Assembly (NCBI GenBank): GCA_031278225.1
Contig: JAITKT010000182.1
Coordinates: 1 to 35,018 of the forward strand
Direction of reading: 5' to 3'
Length of the DNA stretch: 35,018 nt
Source of the DNA: Deltaproteobacteria bacterium
GTDB taxonomy: Bacteria; Desulfobacterota; Desulfarculia; Adiutricales; Adiutricaceae
Shown here: piece after piece, positions 1 through 8,982 of the stretch
How the letters are laid out: the number at the start of each line of letters is the position of its first letter
Numbering within the stretch: position 1 is the first letter of the stretch
The notes under the pieces: model-generated
The model's input: the letters and a program-made list of their open reading frames with translations, nothing else
Database searches by the model: none
What the model was told of the DNA's origin: nothing
Position numbers and translations under genes: made by a program

Positions 1-2139
1 GACAAGTACCGTTTTCTTTTGTTCGAAAACAAGAGGGAGGTCGAACTCGTCTGGAACGGAAAGACGAACGAGGTTTTCGACCGCGCGTTGCCCTTTCGAA
101 TCGTCGAACGAGTCGGCGGGCCGGAACCGGGGTGGACGAACAAGTTGATTTCGGGAGACAACAAACCGATTCTTTCCTCTTTGAAAAACGGCCCCCTGCG
201 CGAGGAAGTGGAAAGAGTGGGGGGAATCAAGCTCATCAGCGCGGATCCTCCTTTCGACGTCGGGTCGGATTATCGGATCAACATAGAAATCGGCGACGAA
301 AAAAGCGCCGAACATCCGAACGTCATGGAGGAAACGGCTTACAGGGACACGTGGGGCAAAGGCGCCGATTCTTTTCTTTCGATGATTCACGAAAGATTGA
401 TTTTGATGAGGGAGCTTTTGGCGGAAGATGGAAGCATCTACGTGCACTGCGATTGGAGGGTCAATTATCTGCTCCGCTCGATCATGAACGAAATATTTTC
501 CGAAGATTGTTTCGTGAATGAAATAATTTGGCGAAGAAAGCAATCCCAAGCGTGGTCGTCGAATCAATTCGGAGTCACGAACGACACCATCTTGCTCTAT
601 TCCAAGGCGAACAAACACGTTTTCAACGCGTCGCGCACGAGGGACGACGAAAACACCAAAAAATACGTGAGGGAGAGATTCATTCACGCGGACGAAAACA
701 ATCGGAGGTACATGAAGTCCCCGCTGGTGAATCCCCTGAACAGACCCAACCTGAGATACGTTTTCCGAGGAATCAATCCCCCCAAAAACGGTTGGCTGTA
801 TTCCAAGGAAAGAATGGAACGGATGCATTCGAACAACGAACTCGTCATGCCGAAGAATCCCGATTCGAGGATATACAGAAAAATTTACGAAGACGATTAC
901 AAGGGTCAGATGGTTCAGAACGTTTGGACGGACATTCCCATCGTGAACCCGATGGCCTCGGAAAGAGTGAATTATCCGACTCAAAAGCCCGAGGCGCTTC
1001 TCAGGCGGATAATCGAAACGTCGTCAAACGAGGGCGATTTGGTGGCGGATTTCTTTTGCGGATCGGGCACGACGGCCGTCGTTGCCGAAAAATTGAAGAG
1101 AAAATGGATTTTAGCGGACATCGGAAAGTTCGCGACGCACGTCACCAAAAAACGTCTTTTCGCGGTTCGGGGGGAATTGGAAAAAGAAAATGTTCCGTGC
1201 CGTCCGTTCGAAGTCCTGACCCTTGAAACCTTGGGGTCGGCGTTTCTCGCTGCGGTCAACCCGGAGCCCGGAAAGGACGCGGCGACGGGGAAAGGAAAGG
1301 CCCGGGAATCGGCCTCGCGGGAATCGATCCTCAAAGCTTACGGAGCCGAACCCGCGAGCGGTTTTAAGACCTTGGACGGTAAAAAACGCGACAGGCTTGT
1401 CGCGGTCCGCGCGTCCAATCTTCCCGCGACCCGCGGATTCATCCTGGGAGCGCTCGCGGAATGCTTTCGGCGCGGCGCGACGGGCCTTGACGTCCTCGCT
1501 TTCGAATTCGAAACGGAAACGTTACCGGAAGTCCTCGGGGAAGCCAAAGCCAAAGGAATCGACTTGGCCTTCAAACGCGTTCCTTCGGAAGTCTTTGACA
1601 AACGGCATTCGGAAAACAATCGGATTGTCTTTCCCCATCTCGCTTTATTGGAGGCGCGGCCACTCTTCAAAGACAACATGGTCGCGGTGGAACTCACGAA
1701 TTACATGGTTCTTTCCGCGCGAGGCGATTCGGACGACGGGGAAACGGGCCCGAAACCCGGAAGCCGCGAGATAATCGTTCGCGGCGGGAACCTCGTGAAA
1801 CTCTCCCGCGACAAGAACGGTCGCGCGAAAGCTCCCGTCATTCTCACGAGGAAATGGAGCGACTGGATTGATTATTGGGCGGTCGATTTTGATTGCGAAA
1901 ACACCATGGACCCCGCTTGCGCGGAAGATCCCGAGACGGGCGGGATAAAAAACCCGACCGCGGCTTATGTTTTCAAAAACCAATGGCGGACTTTCAGGAC
2001 CCCCAAAAACAGAACTCTGGAACTCGCGAGCGAATACCGGTCATTTGACGCGGCCGGCGGAACGAGAAAAATGGCCGTGAAAGTCGTTGACGTGCTCGGG
2101 AACGAAACCGCGCGAGTCATTGACGTCAAATTGGGATAA
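1..2139 (+). CDS. Type III-like site-specific DNA methyltransferase (5' end cut by the window)
   Basis: Transfers a methyl group from S-adenosylmethionine to adenine N6 (or cytosine N4) in DNA. The frame is open from base 1 with no stop, so the TTG at 19 is probably internal and the true start lies upstream. Numbering from that TTG, the catalytic motif DPPF is at residues 76-79 and the cofactor motif FCGSGTT at 346-352. This order, catalytic motif before cofactor motif, is that of beta-class enzymes such as type III Mod subunits. Residues about 1-390 are the methyltransferase. The C-terminal 310 residues contain no domain I can name, but end in a beta-rich stretch typical of this Mod-like group. 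In such systems the usual partner is a DEAD/DEAH helicase-nuclease; none is seen downstream, so it may lie upstream of the window. The next gene on the right, a C5-methyltransferase, is convergent. Family is confident; specificity is unknown. Confidence 0.93.
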   Translation, partial: DKYRFLLFENKREVELVWNGKTNEVFDRALPFRIVERVGGPEPGWTNKLISGDNKPILSSLKNGPLREEVERVGGIKLISADPPFDVGSDYRINIEIGDEKSAEHPNVMEETAYRDTWGKGADSFLSMIHERLILMRELLAEDGSIYVHCDWRVNYLLRSIMNEIFSEDCFVNEIIWRRKQSQAWSSNQFGVTNDTILLYSKANKHVFNASRTRDDENTKKYVRERFIHADENNRRYMKSPLVNPLNRPNLRYVFRGINPPKNGWLYSKERMERMHSNNELVMPKNPDSRIYRKIYEDDYKGQMVQNVWTDIPIVNPMASERVNYPTQKPEALLRRIIETSSNEGDLVADFFCGSGTTAVVAEKLKRKWILADIGKFATHVTKKRLFAVRGELEKENVPCRPFEVLTLETLGSAFLAAVNPEPGKDAATGKGKARESASRESILKAYGAEPASGFKTLDGKKRDRLVAVRASNLPATRGFILGALAECFRRGATGLDVLAFEFETETLPEVLGEAKAKGIDLAFKRVPSEVFDKRHSENNRIVFPHLALLEARPLFKDNMVAVELTNYMVLSARGDSDDGETGPKPGSREIIVRGGNLVKLSRDKNGRAKAPVILTRKWSDWIDYWAVDFDCENTMDPACAEDPETGGIKNPTAAYVFKNQWRTFRTPKNRTLELASEYRSFDAAGGTRKMAVKVVDVLGNETARVIDVKLG

Positions 2140-2586
2140 AAAAAAACGCCGACGATGTTCGGAATCGCGCGGTCCCGGGTTTTTCCGGGGCGCGGTTTGG
2201 GATTTTTACAAGTCCGGCCAATCCGTTTAATTCGCGTTGATGGGACATCGGGGGATCGGTCTCAAGGGGACTCGATTTTTTTGCGGCCGCGCCTTCAAAG
2301 CATTGTGACGAATAACCCCGTTTCGCTGGGGAAATCCGCGTCAAAAGTTCAGTCGAAAGCGGCCGCGAGGAAGATTGGCAAACGTTTTTCGAAAAACCCG
2401 GTTCCCGTCCGCGTTTTGCCGCGGGTGACGGACGCGACGACGTTACGCGTAGGAATAATCAAATCGGGTTTGTCATTCGGATTCCGTCGCCGGGTCGTCA
2501 TTCGAATCGGTGTTTGATTGATTCGCGCCTGACTTCGTTTTCCCGATCGGCCATTTTTTTCGACATCATGCCGCGCGGAATCATAT
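2140..2586. other. Gene-free stretch between convergent methyltransferase genes
   Basis: There are 447 bases between two convergent stop codons. No frame here resembles a protein, and I see no strong hairpin followed by a T run, so the terminators of the two genes are not evident. A 120-codon open frame on the plus strand is arginine-rich and looks like a by-product of low stop frequency. Confidence 0.6.
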
Positions 2587-3729
2587 TCACGCGGTGTCGA
2601 ACATCAGACCCCGTTTCGCGGGAAAGAAAAGATTTTGAACCAGGATCCCAGCCACTTCGTTGACCATGGGAACGACCACGCTGTTTCCAAACTGTCGATA
2701 CGCTTGGCAGTCACTCACGGGAATCTTGAAATCATCGTCAAAACCCATGAGCCTCGCGCATTCTCTTGGCGTGAGCCGTCTTGGTGTCTTGTCTTCGCCT
2801 TGGTCGACGAGAATTTCGGACCCGTCTTTGTAATACCTCGCGGACAGGGTTCTGGCTATGTCATCGGGGGAAACAAGACCATAACCGAAACCGTTCCCGG
2901 CTTTGCGATGCTTTTCGGCGTATTGTCGCAGATAGTTCCAGAGTTTGGGCGTAAGGGTGTATTTCCGGTTGATCTCGGCTTTGGGGCCGATTGTGTAGGG
3001 ATTTTCTTCCTTTTCCGTTCCATCCTGCGGATGAAGCACGGAGGACAGCCTTACGCCGCCTTTCGCCGGCAAGACCAGATCTTCGAAGGGATCGCCAGAC
3101 ATATTGTCCCTGAAACCAAGAATGAAAATCCTCTCCCTGTGTTGAGGGACAAAGTGTTGGCCGTCGATGATTCTGTGATAAATCCGGTATTTCAGTTCAT
3201 TGCGCAAGACATTCGAGATGATTTCAAAAGTGTTTCCATGATTGTGTGAAATAAGATTTTTCACGTTTTCCAATAAAAAAGCGCGAGGTTTTTTCGCCGC
3301 GATAATCCTTGCCACGTCAAAAAAAAGCGTGCCTTGCGTGACGCATTCAAACCCATGCGGACGACCAAGAGCGTTTTTCTTGGAAACCCCGGCCAAACTG
3401 AAAGGCTGACAGGGAAAACCCGCCAGGAGTATGTCATGTTCCGGTATGTCCCCGGCGTCAATTTTGGTAATGTCCCCATGAATTTGGCGGTCTTTGGCGT
3501 CGGAAAAATTGGCGCGATAGGTTTGTTGACAAAAGGGATTGTATTCGGAAGAAAACACGCATTCGCCCCCGAGCCTGTCGAATCCGACGCGCAATCCGCC
3601 AATGCCGGCAAAAAGGTCAATGAAAGTGAAAGGGGGAAATTTATCGCGCATGACGGTACCTTGCGAAATTCGTAAACGGACGGCATCGGCGACGTAATCG
3701 GAAGGCGGGGGGAGTTGATTTCCCTTCAC
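2587..3729 (-). CDS. dcm: DNA (cytosine-5)-methyltransferase, Dcm-like
   Basis: Methylates C5 of cytosine in duplex DNA using S-adenosylmethionine. At 380 aa it is complete. The C5-methyltransferase motifs appear in order: motif [11 protein letters not shown] (36-45), motif [10 protein letters not shown] with catalytic Cys107, motif VI ENV (154-156), motif VIII QHRER (196-200), and the C-terminal block from [14 protein letters not shown] to QFGNSVVVP. The target-recognition region (about 255-310, including GNGFGYG and [14 protein letters not shown]) closely resembles what I recall of E. coli Dcm, so a CCWGG-like or CCNGG-like target is inferred. It is somewhat shorter than E. coli Dcm. No Vsr repair endonuclease or cognate restriction enzyme is in the window. 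A near-consensus promoter and a palindrome lie about 130 bp upstream, suggesting its own regulated transcription. It could be an orphan (solitary) methyltransferase or part of a split restriction system. Confidence 0.96.
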   Translation of the reverse strand: MKGNQLPPPSDYVADAVRLRISQGTVMRDKFPPFTFIDLFAGIGGLRVGFDRLGGECVFSSEYNPFCQQTYRANFSDAKDRQIHGDITKIDAGDIPEHDILLAGFPCQPFSLAGVSKKNALGRPHGFECVTQGTLFFDVARIIAAKKPRAFLLENVKNLISHNHGNTFEIISNVLRNELKYRIYHRIIDGQHFVPQHRERIFILGFRDNMSGDPFEDLVLPAKGGVRLSSVLHPQDGTEKEENPYTIGPKAEINRKYTLTPKLWNYLRQYAEKHRKAGNGFGYGLVSPDDIARTLSARYYKDGSEILVDQGEDKTPRRLTPRECARLMGFDDDFKIPVSDCQAYRQFGNSVVVPMVNEVAGILVQNLFFPAKRGLMFDTA

Positions 3730-3856
3730 CCGCCGGCGCGGACGCTTACTCCGACGGACCGGGCGATTTGTTCTCGCGCGAGTGTGATTCTCGTTTGTTG
3801 CGGGAGTTCGGTCGGGTCATTGTCGGCCGCGGATTGCTCCGGACGGGAATGATTAA

Positions 3857-3869
3857 GGACATTATGTCC
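3857..3869. promoter_or_regulatory. Palindromic operator candidate over the -10 box
   Basis: GGACAT-T-ATGTCC is a perfect 6+6 palindrome covering the -10 element of the methyltransferase promoter. It sits inside a looser larger symmetry (GATTAA at 3851 and TTAATC at 3873). A bound protein here would block RNA polymerase. Autoregulation or control by an unlinked regulator is inference. Confidence 0.4.
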
Positions 3870-3888
3870 GCTTTTAATCCGTTGTCAA
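3861..3888 (-). promoter_or_regulatory. Sigma70-like promoter of the C5-methyltransferase gene
   Basis: On the minus strand, a perfect -35 box TTGACA (3888-3883) is followed after 16 bases by CATAAT (3866-3861), five of six matches to the -10 consensus. Transcription would begin near 3853, about 124 bases before the ATG. This is one of the best promoter matches in the window. Confidence 0.6.
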
Positions 3889-4172
3889 GGGTTGCCCGGT
3901 CCATTGACCGGAACGGAGACGAACCGGAAACCTTCCATTTTCCGATGTCTTTTCGCGGAAACCCCTCCCCTTTTGTCCGAGGGGGCCCCCGAAATCCGTC
4001 AAAAACACATCCGAAAATCCGCCGGCGGGAGTTTTGGTTCAAAAGGAGTCGCGACCCGGTCAACGGATTCGCCGACCGCTTTCTTCCTTGAAACGCGGAA
4101 AATTGACCGGATCGCTTGAATCGCGAAGGGCCGCGGCTCAAAACGCTTTCGTCTTTGTCTCGACGTTTCCGG

Positions 4173-5468
4173 TCATGATTTCTCTTCTTCGATGGCCTTT
4201 ATTATTTTTTCGGCGACGAGTTTATCTTTGAATTTTATTTCCTCGGGCCACGTTAATCCCAAGCCGTTCAAGATCTTAAGCGTTTCCGGTTTTGGTACCC
4301 CGGGCTTTATTTTTGTGGGAAAAATTTTCGCGCTCACGCGACCGAACTTGGAGAACAGCTTATCGAAAGACCCGGGGACGTCAAACAACATATCGTCAAA
4401 AATCGTGTTTATCTTCATAATCATGAACGTAAAAATTATGTTTCCCCTGATTTCCGCGGCGGTAAACGGATACGACGGTAAAGATTCCTCCGGCGGTTCA
4501 TCCGCTCCGAACGCGAGATTCCAGGTTGGTTCCGGATGAGACATAATCAATATATGGTTTGTCGGGTGTCTGTCGGTGGATATCACCACCGTGAAATCAG
4601 TCTCCGAAGTTTTGTCGCCATTCGCGTCTTTGGCCAATATCAGCCACGCGTGTGTTTTTTTGTCAAACATGGAAATCGTTGTTTTTTTGGAATATAAAAT
4701 CATGTCGTCGAGGAGTTTCCGATTTTTTGCCGATTCCAGAGCTTTCCCGTTCAGTTTGAAGAGTTCGCGGCTCGTCTCTCCGTCCGGCGGGAGTTTGACG
4801 ATGAACGGAATTTCCCGCTCATACAACGTTTTTATTATGTTTTCCCGGAAATGTCCCGTGTTCGAAATGACGCAATCAATCTCGATTCCGCGCGCTTCCG
4901 TTTCTTCAAAGGTGTTTTCCGCGGTGGCGACGTCAATCAAGTCTCCGGACACGAATTTCACGAAAACCGGAGTTTTATTCGAGTCGTCGAAAAAATTAAA
5001 CATTCCCGTTCCGTATCCGGTTTTTTCGGGGCGGCCGCTCGTTTTCGGCAAGGGTTTTTCGAAGTCTTCGTTTGTCATGGTCTCATCGATCAACGTCACG
5101 CTTTTGACGCCGCTTCGCGAGGCGAAATCCAAATTGGCTTCGTAAAAGCGTCGGCATGTTTCCTCGGCTCCCAATTCGAGAAACAATTCGGAAATGTCGT
5201 CGGAATCCAATTTGGCGTCGGGACGCGTGACGCGAAAATAGGATTCGGCCCAAAATTCGGACGAAGTGTCGGACCCCTTCTGATTCCGGATTGTCACGAG
5301 CCACATGTAAGCGATGAATGTAATCAACGTGTCGATGTTGACGTTTTCGGGCATGGACGTCTTGATGACTTCGTCATACCCGGATTTTTTCAATAATTCT
5401 TCGAACAACCACCCGTTTCCGAAGTTGATCGTCAGTTTTTCCTTTTCCCCGGAAACTCTCGGAGCCAT
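4173..5468 (-). CDS. Transposase-derived protein, IS4/IS1634-like, probably catalytically inactive
   Basis: A 431-aa intact frame with a strong ribosome-binding site (AAGGAGG, 10 bases before the ATG). Its core follows IS4-type DDE transposases: an LIDE segment (Asp128) where the first catalytic Asp is expected, the GDLID segment (175-179) where these enzymes have GNxxD, then SNTGHF (202-207) where they have the DRGF/DRGY motif, so the second Asp appears replaced by Asn203. The usual YxxRxxIExFF block carrying the catalytic Glu is not recognisable before the conserved-looking EIRGNIIFTF helix (339-348). I see no terminal inverted repeats or target duplications around it. An undamaged frame with apparently missing catalytic residues suggests domestication or a very recent inactive copy. 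Family assignment is moderately sure; loss of activity is inferred from motif alignment by eye. Confidence 0.7.
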   Translation of the reverse strand: MAPRVSGEKEKLTINFGNGWLFEELLKKSGYDEVIKTSMPENVNIDTLITFIAYMWLVTIRNQKGSDTSSEFWAESYFRVTRPDAKLDSDDISELFLELGAEETCRRFYEANLDFASRSGVKSVTLIDETMTNEDFEKPLPKTSGRPEKTGYGTGMFNFFDDSNKTPVFVKFVSGDLIDVATAENTFEETEARGIEIDCVISNTGHFRENIIKTLYEREIPFIVKLPPDGETSRELFKLNGKALESAKNRKLLDDMILYSKKTTISMFDKKTHAWLILAKDANGDKTSETDFTVVISTDRHPTNHILIMSHPEPTWNLAFGADEPPEESLPSYPFTAAEIRGNIIFTFMIMKINTIFDDMLFDVPGSFDKLFSKFGRVSAKIFPTKIKPGVPKPETLKILNGLGLTWPEEIKFKDKLVAEKIIKAIEEEKS

Positions 5469-5751
5469 TTCTTCTAAACCTCCTTCGACGTCGAAACTAA
5501 AATGCTTTTTATTTTGGGAGATAAAATTTTTTTTGAAAGTTTAACCAAATAGAAAAAGCCGGCGGGTTGAAAAACGCGCGAAACCAGAACCGGGCGTTCG
5601 CGGAAACCTTTTTCGGTCATCGCCGGTCTTTGGCGCGATTTTCGGGACCCGCGCGTCCTCGAATTCCATGATGAACGAAACCTTCGCCGGGCAGCCGCGT
5701 CCCGCGCGTCCCGCCTCGGGTTCGTCCGGTTCGTCCAAAAAGCCTTTGTCC

Positions 5752-7065
5752 TCAGACCGCGAGAAAGTCCTCGACCCTTATGACTTTGGGTTCCGCGGTC
5801 AGGGTGTCGAGTCCCCGGGCTTCGACCAGGGCCGCGGTCAGTTCTTTTTCGGGGGTCGCGTGGGTCAGGATGACCAAAAACACGGAGCCGGTTTCGGGGT
5901 TCACGCCCTTCTGGATGACCTGGGCGATGCTTATGTCATGCTTCGCCAAGACCCCGCTCAGGGCAGAGAGGACCCCTGGGCGATCGTGCACGCTGAACCT
6001 CAGGTAATAGCTGGAGCGGATGTCCCCCGCGGGTTTCACGGCCTCGTCCTTGAGGTTTTGCCATCCGAGGGAGGGCTTGGTCGGGGGCGAGTCGCTGTGG
6101 GCGATGCGGGCGATTTCTATGATGTCCCCCACCACGGCCGAGGCGGTGGGAAGCATGCCGGCCCCGGCCCCGGAGAGGAATATGTCCCCGCAGGCGTGAC
6201 CGCGGACCATGACTGCGTTCATGACCCCCGACACCCCCGCCAAAAGGTGGTCCCGGGGGAGGAGGGCCGGGGCAAGGAGAAACTCCAGACGACCGTCACC
6301 CGGGTTCAAGTTGCTCACCGCCAAAAGTTTTATCACGTAACCCAGGGCGCGGGCAAACTTGAAGTCCAGGGCCTCGAGGCCGGTTATGCCTTCGACGCGG
6401 ATGTCCCCGAGACCCGGAAGCACGCCGTAGGCGAGGGCGGTGAGAAGGACGAGCTTGTGGGCGGCGTCGGTCCCCTCCACGTCCGCGGCGGGGTCGGCCT
6501 CGGCGTAGCCCAGCTTTTGGGCCTCCCCGAGGGCGTCCGCGAAGGAGGTCCCCTCCTGGGCCATGCTCGTCAGGATGTAATTGGTCGTGCCGTTCAGGAT
6601 GCCGAAGACGCTCTGGATCCGGTTCGCGGCGAGGCCTTCCTTCAGGGTGCGGATGACGGGAATGGCCCCCGCCACGGCGGCCTCGAAGAAGATTTCCTTT
6701 TTGTTTTGCAGGGCCGTCTCGAAGATCTCCCTCCCGTGGGTGGCGAGGAGGGCCTTGTTGGCGGTGACCACGTGCTGCCCGGACCGGAGGGCCTTCAAAA
6801 CGAAAGAGCGGGCCGGCTCTATTCCCCCCATGACTTCGACCACCACGGGGATGTCGGGGTTTCCGACCACCTCGTCGGGATTCGTCGTGAGGAGACCCGG
6901 AGGGGGCGTGAAGGCCCTGTGTTTCTCCGGGTCGCGCACGACCGCCTTGGAGAGTTTCAGGGACCATCCGATCTTCTGACTGAGAAGGGAGTCCTCGAGG
7001 GAAATGATTTTGGCGACGCCCGCCCCCACGGTTCCGTAACCCAACAAGCCCACGTTTGTCTGCAT
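5752..7065 (-). CDS. hom: Homoserine dehydrogenase with ACT domain
   Basis: Reduces L-aspartate 4-semialdehyde to L-homoserine with NAD(P)H, the branch point toward threonine and methionine. The 437-aa protein is full length for the monofunctional type. Visible features are the N-terminal nucleotide-binding loop GYGTVGAG (9-16), TANKALLA around 102-109, the signature GILNGTTNYIL, and the substrate segment EADPAADVEGTDAAHK. The last 75 residues (SSYYLRFSVHDRPGVLSALS onward) form an ACT domain, which in this family mediates feedback inhibition by threonine. The ATG has an AGAGGT ribosome-binding site 4 bases upstream. It lies 94 bases downstream of the alpha/beta hydrolase gene on the same strand, with only a weak hairpin between, so co-transcription is possible. 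No thrB, thrC or aspartokinase is adjacent. Confidence 0.97.
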   Translation of the reverse strand: MQTNVGLLGYGTVGAGVAKIISLEDSLLSQKIGWSLKLSKAVVRDPEKHRAFTPPPGLLTTNPDEVVGNPDIPVVVEVMGGIEPARSFVLKALRSGQHVVTANKALLATHGREIFETALQNKKEIFFEAAVAGAIPVIRTLKEGLAANRIQSVFGILNGTTNYILTSMAQEGTSFADALGEAQKLGYAEADPAADVEGTDAAHKLVLLTALAYGVLPGLGDIRVEGITGLEALDFKFARALGYVIKLLAVSNLNPGDGRLEFLLAPALLPRDHLLAGVSGVMNAVMVRGHACGDIFLSGAGAGMLPTASAVVGDIIEIARIAHSDSPPTKPSLGWQNLKDEAVKPAGDIRSSYYLRFSVHDRPGVLSALSGVLAKHDISIAQVIQKGVNPETGSVFLVILTHATPEKELTAALVEARGLDTLTAEPKVIRVEDFLAV

Positions 7066-7143
7066 CTTTACCTCTTCGAAGCGCGAATTGTTTTTTTGTT
7101 TTTTTGCGACGCCGCGGCGCCGGGAAAGGCCGCGAAAAAGCCC

Positions 7144-7159
7144 GGGGGGAAATCCCCCC
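7144..7159 (-). terminator. Hairpin just after the hydrolase stop codon
   Basis: A perfect 6-bp G:C stem (GGGGGG, ATTT loop, CCCCCC on the minus strand) starts right after the TGA of the hydrolase gene and is followed by GGGC and five Ts. It may be a weak intrinsic terminator that attenuates read-through into hom. Confidence 0.4.
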
Positions 7160-8386
7160 TCACCTCAAAAAGTCGCAGATCGGGGCGAAGATCTTCCGGA
7201 AAGACTCGTCGACCGCGGCCGCGTTCTTGGGGCTCCCCGCGGGGAAGGGGTCCTCGTGGCGGTAGGGATAGGGGAGGTCCGACACGATCACGGGGATCTT
7301 CAGATCCCTCTTGGTGCCCTGGAGGGTGTTGATGACCTCGTAGGGAGGCACCACCTCGTCGTTGGCGAGGGCGACGGCGAGGACGCGATCCGCCATGCCG
7401 GCGAATTTTTCTTCCCTGTAGGCCCTGTCGAGTCTGTAGTTCAGAAGGGACCTGAAGTTCCTCCCGAAGGGGAGCTCGTCGTTCATGAGGTAGTCGTTTA
7501 AGGCCGGGTCGGTCTTGAAGTGGCTCTCCAGGTGTTCCACCAGGAAGGAATACAGAAGCACGTCCGCCTCGGAGTCCAGGATGAACTTGGAGACCGGGGA
7601 GAGCCTGTTGAAGACCGGTCCCCCGCAGAAGGTCACGAATTTCGCGCGGTCGTACATGCCCCGGTCGTTGGTCATCATGATGATCTCGCCGAGGAAGGTG
7701 CCTATGGAATAGGTGAAAAAGTTGACCGAGGCCCCCTTCCGGATTCCGGGGTGCTCCCCGTTCAAAAGACGCGCCATGAGGAGATTCACGTCGAAATAGG
7801 ACTGCAGTCCCGACCAGAAGAACCTCGCGGGGTTCGCCGACAAGCGGACGCTTATCGCGGCGTTGGAGAGGGTCGAGTGGATCACGGCGGGACAGAGTTT
7901 TTTTCGGAGCGTACTCATGGCCTTCATGAGACGGGAGTCGTTCCAGAGGTCCGGGGAGCGGTTCATGTGGAAGGCTATGGGGAAGAGTATCACGGCCCTC
8001 CCCGTTTCCGTCGCCATGTGGGAGGCCCAGGGGAGGTATTTGGTCCAGTGCCTCTCGTTGAAACCGTGGATGACGATGAGGGCACCGTCGGTTTCTTCCC
8101 GATCCCCGGGCATGATCACGTGGTACCTGAAATTCCCGTTCTCCGCGATTTCATGGTCCGGGGTCATGCTTATGGAGTTCATGACCCGCCCGATTTCCCT
8201 GTCTTCGGGGTCCAGGTTCTCCGCGGGCACGGGCACGAGCCCGTTGGAGGCGTGCGCGAGGATCCCCGTCGCTTCCGAGCGAAAGTCGAAATTGCGAATC
8301 CTTTGCCCCGTCAAGGGAAGCTCCGTGAGGTCCGGTTCGTAGCTCACGTTGTCCTTGAGGTATTTGTGGAGATCGGCGAACAACAT
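7160..8386 (-). CDS. Alpha/beta-hydrolase-fold protein of unknown substrate
   Basis: A 408-aa protein with the features of a serine hydrolase. IVIHGF (104-109) supplies the HG oxyanion-hole motif, TYSIGT (225-230) places a nucleophile at Ser227, ANDE (341-344) offers Asp343 as the acid, and PYRHEDP (374-380) offers His377. The roughly 85 residues before the hydrolase core have no known match. I chose the ATG at 8386. The frame stays open to a TTG at 8512, but that extension is low-complexity and basic and has no ribosome-binding site. No signal peptide is visible, so it is probably cytoplasmic. It may belong to a DUF6051-like family, from memory only. The substrate cannot be inferred from the neighbours (lipoprotein upstream, hom downstream). 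Confidence 0.75.
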   Translation of the reverse strand: MLFADLHKYLKDNVSYEPDLTELPLTGQRIRNFDFRSEATGILAHASNGLVPVPAENLDPEDREIGRVMNSISMTPDHEIAENGNFRYHVIMPGDREETDGALIVIHGFNERHWTKYLPWASHMATETGRAVILFPIAFHMNRSPDLWNDSRLMKAMSTLRKKLCPAVIHSTLSNAAISVRLSANPARFFWSGLQSYFDVNLLMARLLNGEHPGIRKGASVNFFTYSIGTFLGEIIMMTNDRGMYDRAKFVTFCGGPVFNRLSPVSKFILDSEADVLLYSFLVEHLESHFKTDPALNDYLMNDELPFGRNFRSLLNYRLDRAYREEKFAGMADRVLAVALANDEVVPPYEVINTLQGTKRDLKIPVIVSDLPYPYRHEDPFPAGSPKNAAAVDESFRKIFAPICDFLR

Positions 8387-8982
8387 TTCGGGTTTCTTCT
8401 TTCCGCTTCGCGGCGCGTCCCCCGGGAAGGGATCGGCGCGCGGGCCTTTGTTTTTCGGCTTTGGACGATGGTCGGTTTTTCTTTGGTTTTCGGCGGGCCC
8501 GCCCGGGGACAATTTTAAACGGCGCGGACCGAACGGGTCATTATACGCCTTTTTTCAAGGGCGCGTTCGCTCGAAAAATCGCGGAAAGCGGGTAAAATAC
8601 GGACCTTTCGGCGGTTTCCCCGGGATTGCGTCTTTGGTTTTACGGTAATCTCGCGTTTGTTTATCCGGGGCTTTACGAAAAAGGGTTTAAAAAGCTCCGT
8701 CGCCGGGCGCGAAGGGAATCGTCCGCGGCGGGAGATGACGGAAAAATCCCCCCGAAAACCCCGGGGAAAAACCATGAATTTCGGCGTCGCGGGCGAACCC
8801 CCCGGGGGAGGGTTTTCGAAAACGACGCCGTCTTCGGAGCCAAAAAAAATTTTTCGCGTCCGCGACGGCGGGTTTTTCCGAGGGTTCAATCGCTTCGGGC
8901 GTTTCGAGCGTTTAGGGCGTTTCTCGGGACGGGCGGGGCGAAAAAAAGGGGAGAGGCGAAAAAGGCGAAAAAAGCGCGTGAC
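8387..8982. other. Gene-poor stretch with one promoter and a 9-bp repeat
   Basis: Nearly 600 bases separate the hydrolase start from the lipoprotein stop. They hold a candidate -10 box (8540-8545) and three 9-bp GCGTTT-containing units at 8899-8925. A long plus-strand open frame crosses it but is arginine/lysine-rich, lacks a ribosome-binding site and runs opposite the lipoprotein gene, so I do not accept it. Confidence 0.6.
8540..8545 (-). promoter_or_regulatory. Perfect -10 box for the hydrolase gene
   Basis: TATAAT on the minus strand would start transcription near 8533, about 147 bases before the ATG at 8386. No good -35 box is found at 16-18 bases. A TTGAAA lies only 7 bases upstream, too close to serve. 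Confidence 0.4.

Larger units (their letters stand above)
3730..4172. other. Gene-free stretch upstream of the C5-methyltransferase
   Basis: These 443 bases hold the methyltransferase promoter and palindrome (3857-3888, listed separately) and otherwise no recognisable gene. The short open frames on both strands are arginine- and proline-rich and have no plausible ribosome-binding site. Confidence 0.6.

Noticed and set aside
5668-7332. 554-codon plus-strand open frame opposite hom
   Set aside because: Shadow of homoserine dehydrogenase; no family resemblance and no start context.
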